Shown: one piece after another, positions 35,247 through 44,297 of the stretch
How positions within the stretch are numbered: position 1 is the stretch's first letter
Layout: every line of letters starts with the position of its first letter
NCBI GenBank assembly: GCA_913062555.1
Contig: CAJXVU010000001.1
Location: 1 to 64,000, forward strand
Length of the DNA stretch: 64,000 bases
Origin: an uncultured Bacteroidota bacterium
GTDB taxonomy: Bacteria > Bacteroidota > Bacteroidia > Flavobacteriales > Flavobacteriaceae
Direction: 5' to 3'
Translations under genes and position numbers: made by a program
The notes under the pieces: model-generated
Database searches by the model: none
What the model was told of the DNA's origin: nothing
Seen by the model: only the letters and a program-made list of their open reading frames with translations

Positions 35247-36827
35247 ATGAAAAACATTCAAAACACAGGGCTTAGTCTCTTTTTAATTGGACTTGCCATA
35301 TTTATATCACTTATCTTTTTAGGGAAGTACGAGCTTTCTTCAGAGGTATTTGACAACTTTGTTAGCAATAAGGGCATTAAGAGCGAACTTTTTATAAACG
35401 ATATAAAATCTAAAGTAGTTGGAAAGGCGTTTTCAAACCCATTTTCTTTCTCTTCTGAAATCATCGATGTTTTAGAAACTGCAAATGCCACTCATAAAAG
35501 AAATGAAGCATGGGATAAAGTTATTTGGGATAAACCTCATAGTCTTTCTTATGAAATTGCAAAAAGTGCAGCAAAAGGCCATGTTAAAGAACACAAAGGT
35601 TTGTATTGGTGGCTGACTTTTGGCCTCGGGATTATTGGTGCCCTCCTATTTATTATTCCAAATGTAATTACACTGGGCCCTCCAGGGATTAAAAATAATG
35701 GCATCTTTCATAGTAAAGCAACTAATCGTGGTTGGATAGGCTGGTTTGTCTTTATTTTTCTGGTTAGTTTTTATTTACTATTGTATTTCAGACCAGATTA
35801 TATTGTTAACTGGACTTATACCGTAGACCCAATTAATATAGCCCTTAACGGTAATTTGGCTAGCCAATGGTTTTTATATGGCTTCTTGTATTGTACGGTA
35901 ATGACCGTTATGGCTATTAGAATGTATATTAAATATCGTCATAATAAATATCAAGTATTACGTACCACTTCAGTTTTATTCTTTCAAATTGTATTTGCTT
36001 TTTTAATTCCTGAAATTCTTGTGCGATTTGAAAAACCTTGGTACGACTTTAAGAACGCCTTTCCACTTGACTACGATTTTTTCTACAGTTGGAACTTAGA
36101 CGAGCTCATTGCTAGCGGAGGTTTAGGATTATTCATTTTGATTTGGGGGATTGTATTAACCTTAGTTATCGTTCCGGTAATGGTTTACTTTTTTGGTAAA
36201 CGTTGGTACTGCTCTTGGGTATGTGGTTGTGGAGGATTAGCTGAAACTTTAGGAGACCCTTATAGACAATTATCTGATAAAACAGTTAAGTCGTGGAAAT
36301 TGGAACGTTGGGTGGTTCATAGTGTATTAATCTTTGCACTCGTAATGACCGGCTTTACCTTATATGCATATTTCTCTGAATCGCAATATGTCTTAGGAAT
36401 CAATACACAAACGATTCAAGACATCTATGGATTTTTGATAGGCGCTATATTTGCTGGTGTTATTGGTACCGGATTTTATCCAATTTTTGGAAATCGTGTT
36501 TGGTGTCGTTTTGGCTGCCCATTAGCAGCATATCTAGGTATTGTACAACGCTTTAAATCCCGATTTAGAATTACAACTAATGGCGGACAATGTATTTCTT
36601 GTGGAAACTGTTCTACTTATTGCGAGCAAGGGATCGATGTTCGCGCTTATGCACAGAAAGGTGAAAATATTGTAAGAGCAAGCTGTGTTGGTTGTGGTAT
36701 TTGTAGTGCTGTTTGCCCAAGAGGGGTTTTAAAATTAGAAAACGGACCAGAACAAGGACGGATCAATCCGAAAGAGATTTTACTTGGTAATGATGTTGAT
36801 TTAATGAATTTGTTAAACAAGAAATAA
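35247..36827 (+). CDS. Membrane polyferredoxin (CcoG/NapH-like)
   Basis: A start at 35247 (MKNIQNTGLSLFLIG) avoids overlap with the previous gene and exposes the first membrane helix. The 526-residue protein has about 6 hydrophobic segments, then CSWVCGCGG and CRFGCPLAAYLG, and two ferredoxin-like clusters, CISCGNCSTYC and CVGCGICSAVCP. This is the NapH/CcoG type of membrane electron carrier. Paired with the flavoprotein upstream it probably forms an electron-transfer unit; its role in copper or nitrate handling is not shown. Confidence 0.85.
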   Translation: MKNIQNTGLSLFLIGLAIFISLIFLGKYELSSEVFDNFVSNKGIKSELFINDIKSKVVGKAFSNPFSFSSEIIDVLETANATHKRNEAWDKVIWDKPHSLSYEIAKSAAKGHVKEHKGLYWWLTFGLGIIGALLFIIPNVITLGPPGIKNNGIFHSKATNRGWIGWFVFIFLVSFYLLLYFRPDYIVNWTYTVDPINIALNGNLASQWFLYGFLYCTVMTVMAIRMYIKYRHNKYQVLRTTSVLFFQIVFAFLIPEILVRFEKPWYDFKNAFPLDYDFFYSWNLDELIASGGLGLFILIWGIVLTLVIVPVMVYFFGKRWYCSWVCGCGGLAETLGDPYRQLSDKTVKSWKLERWVVHSVLIFALVMTGFTLYAYFSESQYVLGINTQTIQDIYGFLIGAIFAGVIGTGFYPIFGNRVWCRFGCPLAAYLGIVQRFKSRFRITTNGGQCISCGNCSTYCEQGIDVRAYAQKGENIVRASCVGCGICSAVCPRGVLKLENGPEQGRINPKEILLGNDVDLMNLLNKK

Positions 36828-36882
36828 TTGTCTTTGATAAATAGCTGAATGCCCTGTTTAATTGGGTAATGTAAAAACCAAA

Positions 36883-37644
36883 ATGAAAACCATATCACTA
36901 ATTTTTATTTTCACTTCCTGGTCGTTGTTCGCACAAAAAGACTATGAGAAAACATACTTTGATAATGACACATTAATGACTGAAGGATGGATGTTAGATA
37001 ATCAAAAAGTTGATTACTGGAAATATTATTATCAGGACGGAAAACTAAAAAAATCAGGAACATACCTAAACGATAAAGAAAGTCAATATTGGTACTTTTA
37101 CCACCCTAATACTAGCTTAAAAGAAGAAGGTCATTTTAGTCTTGGAAAACCTTCAGGATACTGGAAATTTTATAATGATTCTGGACAAATGGTTAAAGAA
37201 GGGAATTTTGTTAATGGACAGAAAGTGAACTACTGGAAATATCATCATAGCAATGGTTCACTTCAAAAAGGTGGCGATTATATTAAAGGTAAACGTACTA
37301 ACTACTGGAAATTTTATTATGAAAATGGAACGCTTAAAAAAGAAGGTCGATTTCAAAACGACAAAGAAATAAAGTATTGGTATTTTTACCACGACAATGG
37401 CAATAAAGAAAGTGAAGGTCATTTTAATATGGGCAAAAAAAATGATTGGTGGATTTTCTATAATCTTCAAGGAATCATCTCTTACAAATGCCAATTTAAA
37501 GACCACTTAAAAGAAGGTTATTTACTAAGGTATAAAAACAAGGCTATTGTACAAGCTGAAAAATATATAGCCGGGAAAAAAATAAACGAATGGACAGATA
37601 TGAAGTCCTTCAGAAAAGAAAATAAATTAAAAAATCTCCAATGA
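36883..37644 (+). CDS. MORN-like repeat protein, secreted
   Basis: An ATG at 36883 gives a signal peptide (MKTISLIFIFTSWSLFAQ). The 253-residue protein is made of about eight 23-residue repeats of the type (Y/F)xxGxLKKxGxYxxGKxxxYWKFY. These are MORN/YwqK-like toxin-antitoxin-style repeats, here exported. Function unknown; the repeats may bind a glycan or lipid. The end overlaps the next GT by 4 bases. Confidence 0.75.
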   Translation: MKTISLIFIFTSWSLFAQKDYEKTYFDNDTLMTEGWMLDNQKVDYWKYYYQDGKLKKSGTYLNDKESQYWYFYHPNTSLKEEGHFSLGKPSGYWKFYNDSGQMVKEGNFVNGQKVNYWKYHHSNGSLQKGGDYIKGKRTNYWKFYYENGTLKKEGRFQNDKEIKYWYFYHDNGNKESEGHFNMGKKNDWWIFYNLQGIISYKCQFKDHLKEGYLLRYKNKAIVQAEKYIAGKKINEWTDMKSFRKENKLKNLQ

Positions 37645-38330
37645 CACTTATTAAAGTCATCATCCCTGCTTATAATGAAGAAGGGTCTATAGCCAACGTA
37701 ATTAATGATATTCCCGATACTGTTGATGAAGTAATCGTTGTAAATAATAACTCATCAGACAACACTGTATTAAATGCGAAACAAGCAGGCGCAACAGTTT
37801 TAGACGAAGCTCAAAAAGGATATGGATATGCTTGTTTAAAAGGCATGGACTATATTTCAAAACTTGAAACAGCTCCCGATATTATCGTCTTTTTAGATGG
37901 TGATTATAGTGATTACCCTGAAGAACTTACAAAAATAATAGCTCCCATATTAAAAGATGATATAGATTTTGTAATTGGAGCACGAGTTAAGCGACTACGT
38001 GAACATGGCTCTATGACGCCACAACAAGTTTTTGGCAACTGGTTAGCAACATTTTTAATGAAAATCATGTTTGCTGCTAAATTTACAGATTTAGGTCCTT
38101 TTAGAGCTATAAAGTACAGCAAACTATTAGGACTAAATATGGAAGACAAAACATATGGATGGACGGTAGAAATGCAGTTGAAAGCTTTAAAGCAAAAACT
38201 TAGTTATGTTGAAATCCCAGTGAATTACAGAAACAGAATAGGTGTTTCAAAAGTCTCAGGAACAGTTAAAGGTAGTATATTTGCCGGGGTTAAAATTTTA
38301 GCCTGGATATTTAAATACAGTTTTAAATAA
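37641..38330 (+). CDS. Family 2 glycosyltransferase (dolichol-phosphate mannosyltransferase-like)
   Basis: A 229-residue GT2 without a C-terminal membrane domain: VIIPAYNEEGSIANVI, VVNNNSSDNT, FLDGDYSDYPEEL. It fits enzymes that load a polyprenyl phosphate with a hexose. The stop shares one base with the next GT2 start. The GT87-like mannosyltransferase downstream would use a polyprenyl-phosphate sugar, so a donor-acceptor relationship is plausible. Confidence 0.85.
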   Translation: MTLIKVIIPAYNEEGSIANVINDIPDTVDEVIVVNNNSSDNTVLNAKQAGATVLDEAQKGYGYACLKGMDYISKLETAPDIIVFLDGDYSDYPEELTKIIAPILKDDIDFVIGARVKRLREHGSMTPQQVFGNWLATFLMKIMFAAKFTDLGPFRAIKYSKLLGLNMEDKTYGWTVEMQLKALKQKLSYVEIPVNYRNRIGVSKVSGTVKGSIFAGVKILAWIFKYSFK

Positions 38331-39820
38331 TGATCTTAGAAAAAACAATTATTATTGTGTATTCAATTGCGCTCATACTCATTTTTATGTATGCTTTAGC
38401 GCAACTAAATCTATTATTTAATTACCTTTCTGCTCAGAAAAAAGAAAGTAACAGCCCAAAATTTGATTTGGCAAATCCAAATGAAATTCCTTTTGTAACC
38501 ATTCAACTCCCAGTATACAATGAAATGTATGTGATGGAGCGATTGTTGGATAATATTGCATTAATTGACTATCCAAAAGACAAATTAGAAATTCAGGTTC
38601 TCGATGATTCTACCGATGAAACTATTTCAACAACAGCTTCTCAAATCAAGCGGTTAAAACAAACCGGATTAGACATTGTCCATATTACCAGAACAGATAG
38701 AAGTGGTTTTAAAGCTGGTGCTTTAAAAGAAGGCCTTGAAATTGCCAAAGGAGAATATATTGCCATTTTTGATGCCGATTTTCTTCCAAAAAAAGATTGG
38801 TTAAAACGTACCATTCCATTCTTTAAGAATACTGAAATTGGTGTTGTACAAACGCGTTGGGGACATATCAATCGCAATTACTCCGTACTTACTAAGATTC
38901 AAGCATTTGCACTAGACGCACACTTTACGTTAGAACAAGTCGGAAGAAATAGCAAAGGACATTTTATAAATTTTAACGGGACTGCTGGTGTATGGAGAAA
39001 ATCTTGCATTTTGGATGCCGGAAATTGGGAAGGTGATACCCTTACTGAAGATTTGGATTTGAGCTATAGAGCACAATTAAGAAACTGGAAGTTTAAATAT
39101 TTGGAAGATGTAGAAACTCCTGCCGAGCTTCCTGTGGTTATTAGTGCTGCCCGTACACAACAATTCCGTTGGAATAAAGGCGGTGCCGAGAATTTTAGAA
39201 AAATGATGTGGAAGGTTCTAAAAAATCAAAATATTTCAGCTAAAACTAAACTGCATGGCGTATTGCATTTATTAAATAGCACTATGTTTTTTTGCATTCT
39301 TATTGTGGCTGTATTGAGCATTCCTATGTTATATATAAAAAACGAGTACGCACAATTTAAAATGTACTTTTATGTGATGACTTTCTTCGTATTAAGTTCT
39401 ATTATTTTCTTTATTTGCTACTGGTTTATGTACAAACGGATGTACGGTAGTAGCTTTAAAAACTTCATACAATACATTGGTATGTTCTTGACGTTTTTCA
39501 CTATTGCCATGGGCTTTTCTCTACATAATTCTATTGCAGTTGTTGAAGGTCACTTGGGCAAACGTAGTGACTTTATACGCACGCCAAAATTTAATATTAA
39601 TACGCTAACAGATAGTTGGAAAAACAATAAATATTTAAAAAAGAACATCTCTATAAATGTTATTTTTGAAGGCCTGTTAATGCTCTATTTTGCTTTTGGA
39701 ATGTATTACGCATTTGTGGTTGGTGACCAAGGTGGTGACTTTGGATTGTTTCCATTTCACCTCATGTTATTTTTAGGTTTCGGTTTTGTATTCTTTAAAT
39801 CTTTAACGACGAAAGCTTAA
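38330..39820 (+). CDS. Family 2 glycosyltransferase, cellulose-synthase-like
   Basis: A 496-residue multi-spanning GT2. Features are an N-terminal helix, TIQLPVYNEMYVMERLLDNI, VLDDSTDET, FDADFLP, TLTEDLDLSYRA and QQFRWNKGG (Q-x-x-R-W), followed by 4-5 C-terminal membrane helices. It resembles beta-glucan/glucomannan synthases but the sugar cannot be told. One base of overlap with the upstream GT indicates coupling. Confidence 0.85.
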   Translation: MILEKTIIIVYSIALILIFMYALAQLNLLFNYLSAQKKESNSPKFDLANPNEIPFVTIQLPVYNEMYVMERLLDNIALIDYPKDKLEIQVLDDSTDETISTTASQIKRLKQTGLDIVHITRTDRSGFKAGALKEGLEIAKGEYIAIFDADFLPKKDWLKRTIPFFKNTEIGVVQTRWGHINRNYSVLTKIQAFALDAHFTLEQVGRNSKGHFINFNGTAGVWRKSCILDAGNWEGDTLTEDLDLSYRAQLRNWKFKYLEDVETPAELPVVISAARTQQFRWNKGGAENFRKMMWKVLKNQNISAKTKLHGVLHLLNSTMFFCILIVAVLSIPMLYIKNEYAQFKMYFYVMTFFVLSSIIFFICYWFMYKRMYGSSFKNFIQYIGMFLTFFTIAMGFSLHNSIAVVEGHLGKRSDFIRTPKFNINTLTDSWKNNKYLKKNISINVIFEGLLMLYFAFGMYYAFVVGDQGGDFGLFPFHLMLFLGFGFVFFKSLTTKA

Positions 39821-39981
39821 CTTATATTAGTGAAATTATATAATTCTATACTTTTTTCGCCATTCATTTTTTTTTTATAATCAGGGAATCTTATTATATT
39901 TAGTCCAGTATGACATCACTTTAAATGAATTATTTGAATATTTAGCCAAAGAAGGGATCGCGAATTTAATATCGTTAATAC

Positions 39982-41481
39982 ATGTTTAAAATATCATTTT
40001 TTCAACAACATAAGATTCCCCTTTTATTGGCATTCGCCTCGGTTTTATTTTATTTATCTTTTGCTTACGACTTAGTAAGAACCGATTATACAAAGCTCAT
40101 CACAATTTATATAGCATTATTCTTTTTGTTTTATATGCTAATTCAAATTACAAAACACAATATCAAACTATTAACAGGGATTGCCTTTGTCTTTAGAGCC
40201 GTATTTATTCTAGCAATTCCAAACCTATCTCAAGATTTTTATCGTTTTATTTGGGATGGACGAATGATTTTAGAAGGGATAAATCCTTACCTCTATACTG
40301 TGGACTCATTTATCTCAAATGGGAACTTTCCTGTTGCTCAAGCACAAGAATTATATCAAGGTATGGGGGATCTCAGTGCTGGACATTACACAAATTATCC
40401 ACCAATTAATCAACTGTGTTTTATTATTGCCGGGTTATTTACTGGAAAAAGCATATTGGGCGCAACAATAATTTTGCGTTTAATAATAATTGGCGCCGAT
40501 TTTGGGACCCTATATTTTGGAAAAAAACTACTCAAAAAATTAAACCTACCTGTACATCATATTTTTTGGTATATTTTAAATCCATTCATCATTATTGAGC
40601 TCACTGGCAATCTTCATTTTGAAGGCCTAATGATATTTTTCCTCATTTGGAGTCTGTACTTATTGTACGCAGGTAAATGGCAATGGGCAGCCGTGATTTT
40701 AGCCTTATCAATATCCGTGAAATTAATACCATTGCTGTTTTTACCTCTATTTTATCAATGGTTTACTTCAACACCACTTAGAAATCAGAAAAAAGAAAAC
40801 GCCTTTACAAACCTATTGACTGTATTTAAAGACCGGCTAAAGGGGAAGCAATCTAATACTAATAAAATAACTACTTCACCTCTAGTTCTTACAAATGACG
40901 TTATTAAAGGAACTGCAAAATTAATTTCATTTTACAGCATAGTCCTTTTGATTAGCATCCTCTTATTTGCTCCTTTTTACGCCTCAGAATTTGTCACAAA
41001 TTATACTGAAACTGTCGCGCTTTGGTTTCAAAATTTCGAATTCAATGCAAGTCTTTATTATGTTGCCAGAACAATTGGCTATACTTTTAGAGGATATAAT
41101 GAAATTGCAATTATAGGAAAATACATTGCTTATATTGTGATATTTTTTGTGCTATTACTCACTTTTTTCAGAAAAAACAAAACCCCCATTCAATTAATTA
41201 CAGCACTTTTAATTGCACTAAGCTTTTACTATTTTACAGCAACAACTGTACATCCATGGTACGTAGCAACGCTCTTAATCCTATCTGTATTTACCAAATA
41301 CAAATTTCCATTGGTTTGGAGCTTTATGATAATGATAAGTTATTTGGCCTATGCCAATACAGATAACACAGAAAACCTATGGATTATAGGTATTGAATAT
41401 ATTGTTGTGTATGCTGTTTTTATTTGGGAGGTGTTTTTTAAATACTCAGAAAAGGAAATTATAACATCTTCAGGTTATTAA
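39982..41481 (+). CDS. GT87-like polyprenol-phosphate-mannose-dependent glycosyltransferase
   Basis: A 499-residue polytopic membrane protein with DxxRFIWDGR in the first extracytoplasmic loop (SQDFYRFIWDGRMI) and about 11-13 hydrophobic segments. This is the GT-C layout of GT87/DUF2029 mannosyltransferases, which use polyprenyl-phosphate sugars. A 161-base gap precedes it. Its 3' end overlaps the minus-strand pseudouridine synthase gene by 23 bases. Confidence 0.78.
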   Translation: MFKISFFQQHKIPLLLAFASVLFYLSFAYDLVRTDYTKLITIYIALFFLFYMLIQITKHNIKLLTGIAFVFRAVFILAIPNLSQDFYRFIWDGRMILEGINPYLYTVDSFISNGNFPVAQAQELYQGMGDLSAGHYTNYPPINQLCFIIAGLFTGKSILGATIILRLIIIGADFGTLYFGKKLLKKLNLPVHHIFWYILNPFIIIELTGNLHFEGLMIFFLIWSLYLLYAGKWQWAAVILALSISVKLIPLLFLPLFYQWFTSTPLRNQKKENAFTNLLTVFKDRLKGKQSNTNKITTSPLVLTNDVIKGTAKLISFYSIVLLISILLFAPFYASEFVTNYTETVALWFQNFEFNASLYYVARTIGYTFRGYNEIAIIGKYIAYIVIFFVLLLTFFRKNKTPIQLITALLIALSFYYFTATTVHPWYVATLLILSVFTKYKFPLVWSFMIMISYLAYANTDNTENLWIIGIEYIVVYAVFIWEVFFKYSEKEIITSSGY

Positions 41482-42304
41482 CTTCCTGCTCTGTTAAATG
41501 TTTCCAATGTCCTCGAGGAATATCTTTTTTGGTAAGACCGGCAATCAACACACAGTCCAATTTTATGATATTATATTTAAAATGTTCAAAAATAGTACGA
41601 ATGATTGTATTTCCTGTATTCTTTATTCTAAGACCAATTTCCATTTTTGGAGATCCCTCAATATAACTAATCTCTTCAACGCTAATAAGTTTACCTTCAA
41701 TTTTAAATCCTTCCTGGATTTTTTTCAGGTCTTCATATTTTAAGTTTTTATCTAACTCAACATGAAACAAACGTGATACACCCGTTTTAGACTTAGTAAA
41801 TTTATTATGAATTGCTTCATCATTTGTAAATAAAAGTAATCCCATTGAGTTTCTTCCCAATCTCCCAATAGGTTTGATTCTAGAATTTGTAGCGTTAGCT
41901 ACTAGATCCATTACTGTTCGGCCTTTACCTTCACTTGTGGTTGTTGCAAATCCTTTTGGTTTATTTAATAAAACATAAGCTTTTGGCTCTGGATTAATTC
42001 TTGCACCATCAAATCGTACCTCATCTTCCAGCTTCACTTTATAACCCATTTCGGTTATCACTTTGCCATTAACAGTTACACTTCCAATTGAAATATGCAT
42101 ATCGGCATCACGTCGTGAACATATACCTGAATTTGCGATGTATTTATTTAAGCGGATTTGATCGGGATCAGAACTTGGTTTCTTCGCCGTTTTCTTTGGT
42201 TTCGGAGCATTTTCATTGACATAACTCTTTTTGTGGTTAGCTTTACTATTACCACCACGACCTGAAGTTTTTCCTTTGCTTTTATTCTCTCTCTGTTTGC
42301 TCAT
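41459..42304 (-). CDS. RluB/RsuA-family pseudouridine synthase homologue, catalytic Asp missing
   Basis: A 281-residue protein: a basic Ser/Lys/Gly-rich tail (1-50), an S4 RNA-binding domain (about 50-95, IRLNKYIANSGICSRRDADM), then the synthase fold. The active-site motif GRLDxxTxGLLLxTND reads GRLGRNSMGLLLFTND, so the nucleophilic Asp is Gly. The late motif (K)NRxVRRMF reads GNTIIRTIFE. It is probably a non-catalytic RNA-binding paralogue. The gene has its own strong promoter. Confidence 0.8.
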   Translation of the reverse strand: MSKQRENKSKGKTSGRGGNSKANHKKSYVNENAPKPKKTAKKPSSDPDQIRLNKYIANSGICSRRDADMHISIGSVTVNGKVITEMGYKVKLEDEVRFDGARINPEPKAYVLLNKPKGFATTTSEGKGRTVMDLVANATNSRIKPIGRLGRNSMGLLLFTNDEAIHNKFTKSKTGVSRLFHVELDKNLKYEDLKKIQEGFKIEGKLISVEEISYIEGSPKMEIGLRIKNTGNTIIRTIFEHFKYNIIKLDCVLIAGLTKKDIPRGHWKHLTEQEVNNLKML

Positions 42305-42349
42305 ACCAATTTTCTCATCAAAATGAGATTCAAATTAATTTATAATCTG

Positions 42350-42378
42350 CAAAGGTAAGTAAAGCCATTGGCTTTCAA
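42350..42378 (-). promoter_or_regulatory. Bacteroidota sigma-A promoter with internal dyad
   Basis: Reading the minus strand, TTG (42378-42376), 18 bases, then TACCTTTG (42357-42350) is a full match to TTG-N17-19-TAnnTTTG. The spacer contains AAAGCC-ATT-GGCTTT (42361-42375), a perfect 6-bp dyad between the two promoter elements and a possible repressor site. It drives the pseudouridine synthase homologue, with a leader of about 40 bases. Confidence 0.7.
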
Positions 42379-42426
42379 GCATCAAAAGGATAAATTATAA
42401 ATACAGTGTGTCGCTTTTACAATTTG

Positions 42427-43383
42427 TTATATAATATCTTTGAATTCAACGGTAGATTGTCGCTCTCGATTAACCGTGAGTTTTGTTACATCAGGTCTAG
42501 AATAATGACCTACAGGATCAAAGTTTTGACGTTCCTCGAACACCCTATTGAAATCAATTGTTTCAATAATTAAGCCCTCTGTATACAACACAGGCTCAGT
42601 AATCCATTCGCCATCGGGTCCTGCTATGCAGCTCCCACCATTGGCTAATACATCTGGTGCTTTGTCTAATATTTTTTCTAAATGTGGCGTCCCTTCTGGA
42701 AAATCACTTTTCTTCATTAAAGATGACACAGAAACGACATATGACCTGGACTCTCTTGCAATAAATCGTGTAATATCTTTTGTGTTATGATCACTGCCTG
42801 GCCAAACTGCAATATGCAAATTCTCACCTAGCCCATATAAAGCGGTTCGAGGTAATGGCATCCAATTTTCCCAGCAGTTTAATCCTCCCACGGTAAATTG
42901 CTTTAAAGGATGTACTTGCAGACCATGACCATCCCCTGGTGACCAAGTTAATCGTTCATCATATGTTGGCTGTAATTTTCGATGCACTGATTTAATTTCC
43001 CCTTCTTCATTAATATAAACCAATGATGCATAAATACTATGTCCTCCTCTATTTTGAGCACGTTCAATAATCCCCAAGTAAATTGCGATATGATGCGCCT
43101 TTGCAAGTTTGCAAACACCATCTAACTCTCCTATTTCTATTTGAATGGCATTTCTAACATAGTGAGCATGCAGCTCTTTATTTACTTTTGTATCCCATGC
43201 CGCACCATTAGTAAATGCCAACCAAAAAGGATAACCGGGAATTAAACCTTCCCCAAAGACTATTAGCTCGCAGTCTTTCTCACCAGCATTAATAATAGAT
43301 TGTTCAACTTTTTTAAGTGTTGCTTGTTTATCCAACCATACTGGAGAGATTTGCGCTAAAGCAATTTTAAGTGTATTATCCAT
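42427..43383 (-). CDS. Nitrilase
   Basis: A 318-residue carbon-nitrogen hydrolase with the full Glu-Lys-Cys triad: VFGEGLIPGYPFW, HRKLQPTYDERLTW, GGLNCWENWMPL. The Cys motif CWEN is that of true nitrilases (branch 1), which turn nitriles into acids and ammonia. Its start shares one base with the stop of the UbiA gene. The physiological nitrile is unknown. It is the last gene of the mevalonate kinase/UbiA operon. Confidence 0.88.
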   Translation of the reverse strand: MDNTLKIALAQISPVWLDKQATLKKVEQSIINAGEKDCELIVFGEGLIPGYPFWLAFTNGAAWDTKVNKELHAHYVRNAIQIEIGELDGVCKLAKAHHIAIYLGIIERAQNRGGHSIYASLVYINEEGEIKSVHRKLQPTYDERLTWSPGDGHGLQVHPLKQFTVGGLNCWENWMPLPRTALYGLGENLHIAVWPGSDHNTKDITRFIARESRSYVVSVSSLMKKSDFPEGTPHLEKILDKAPDVLANGGSCIAGPDGEWITEPVLYTEGLIIETIDFNRVFEERQNFDPVGHYSRPDVTKLTVNRERQSTVEFKDII

Positions 43384-44288
43384 TATAAAATTCGGTTTAA
43401 AATTAAATCAACATCAATTAATAGTATACTAAATACGCCAGCTACAATTATAAATTTAAGAATATTATGCAAGATTAAATAATGTGCTTTTCGGTTTGAT
43501 TTCCATAATAGAACTAAAAAAACAAACAGGAGAATCACACTTAAATAAAAGAAATAATTCATTTTACCAATATTGAAATTGTAAATTAGTAAATAGGCTG
43601 GCATTACAGTTAAAATAGCTAAAATATTTAGCATCCATTTTGAAGTTCTTTCACCGTAAACAATTGGAATGGTTTTATAATTATGAACTAAATCACCCTT
43701 AATATTTTCTAAGTCTTTAGTAAGCTCTCGCATTGCAATTATCAAAAATAAAAATATGGCATGAACAAAAATTACAGTTTCGAAATTTTTATAATAAATA
43801 AAGACAGCAAAAAATGGAGTAATAGTTAACACCGCCGAAGTTAAATTACCAATAATAGGCATTTTTTTAAGCTTGTGCGAATAGAACCAAATTGCAAAAA
43901 TATAAAGTGAAAAGAAGATCACCGCTCTAAAGGAGACATAACTCGCCATAATTACTGCCACAAAATTAAGCACAAAATAAAAGACCAGCTTTGTATTCTG
44001 ACCTACCAATTTATCGAGCATAGATTTTTGTGGACGATTGATTAAATCTTTTTCCGAATCGTAAAAATTATTGATAATATACCCACCTGCTATTGTTGCG
44101 GCAGATGCCAAAACCAACATCAAAAGATTAAGATCAAGAACGACCTCACCCAATGATTTGTCATGAGCCAAAATATAAATAGAGGATAAATACTGAGCAA
44201 TTACAATGATTAAAATATTATAACCGCGCACAACAGAAAACATGCTAAAAAATTTTAACATGACCAGTTTTTGTTTACGAGAAAACAT
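43383..44288 (-). CDS. UbiA-family prenyltransferase, geranylgeranylglycerol-phosphate type
   Basis: A 301-residue integral membrane prenyltransferase with about 8-9 helices. The first acidic motif is NNFYDSEKDLINRP (N-x3-D-x3-D), and the second is a DLENIKGD segment. This subgroup is commonly annotated in Flavobacteriia as geranylgeranylglycerol-phosphate geranylgeranyltransferase; whether it acts on glycerol phosphate, or on quinone precursors, cannot be settled here. It lies 9 bases after mevalonate kinase, so it receives product of the same isoprenoid pathway. Confidence 0.8.
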   Translation of the reverse strand: MFSRKQKLVMLKFFSMFSVVRGYNILIIVIAQYLSSIYILAHDKSLGEVVLDLNLLMLVLASAATIAGGYIINNFYDSEKDLINRPQKSMLDKLVGQNTKLVFYFVLNFVAVIMASYVSFRAVIFFSLYIFAIWFYSHKLKKMPIIGNLTSAVLTITPFFAVFIYYKNFETVIFVHAIFLFLIIAMRELTKDLENIKGDLVHNYKTIPIVYGERTSKWMLNILAILTVMPAYLLIYNFNIGKMNYFFYLSVILLFVFLVLLWKSNRKAHYLILHNILKFIIVAGVFSILLIDVDLILNRIL

Positions 44289-44297
44289 AATTGAATT

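Noticed and set aside
36883..37644. CRISPR-like or tandem DNA repeat
   Set aside because: The regular spacing comes from 23-residue protein repeats in the MORN-like gene; the DNA repeats are degenerate.
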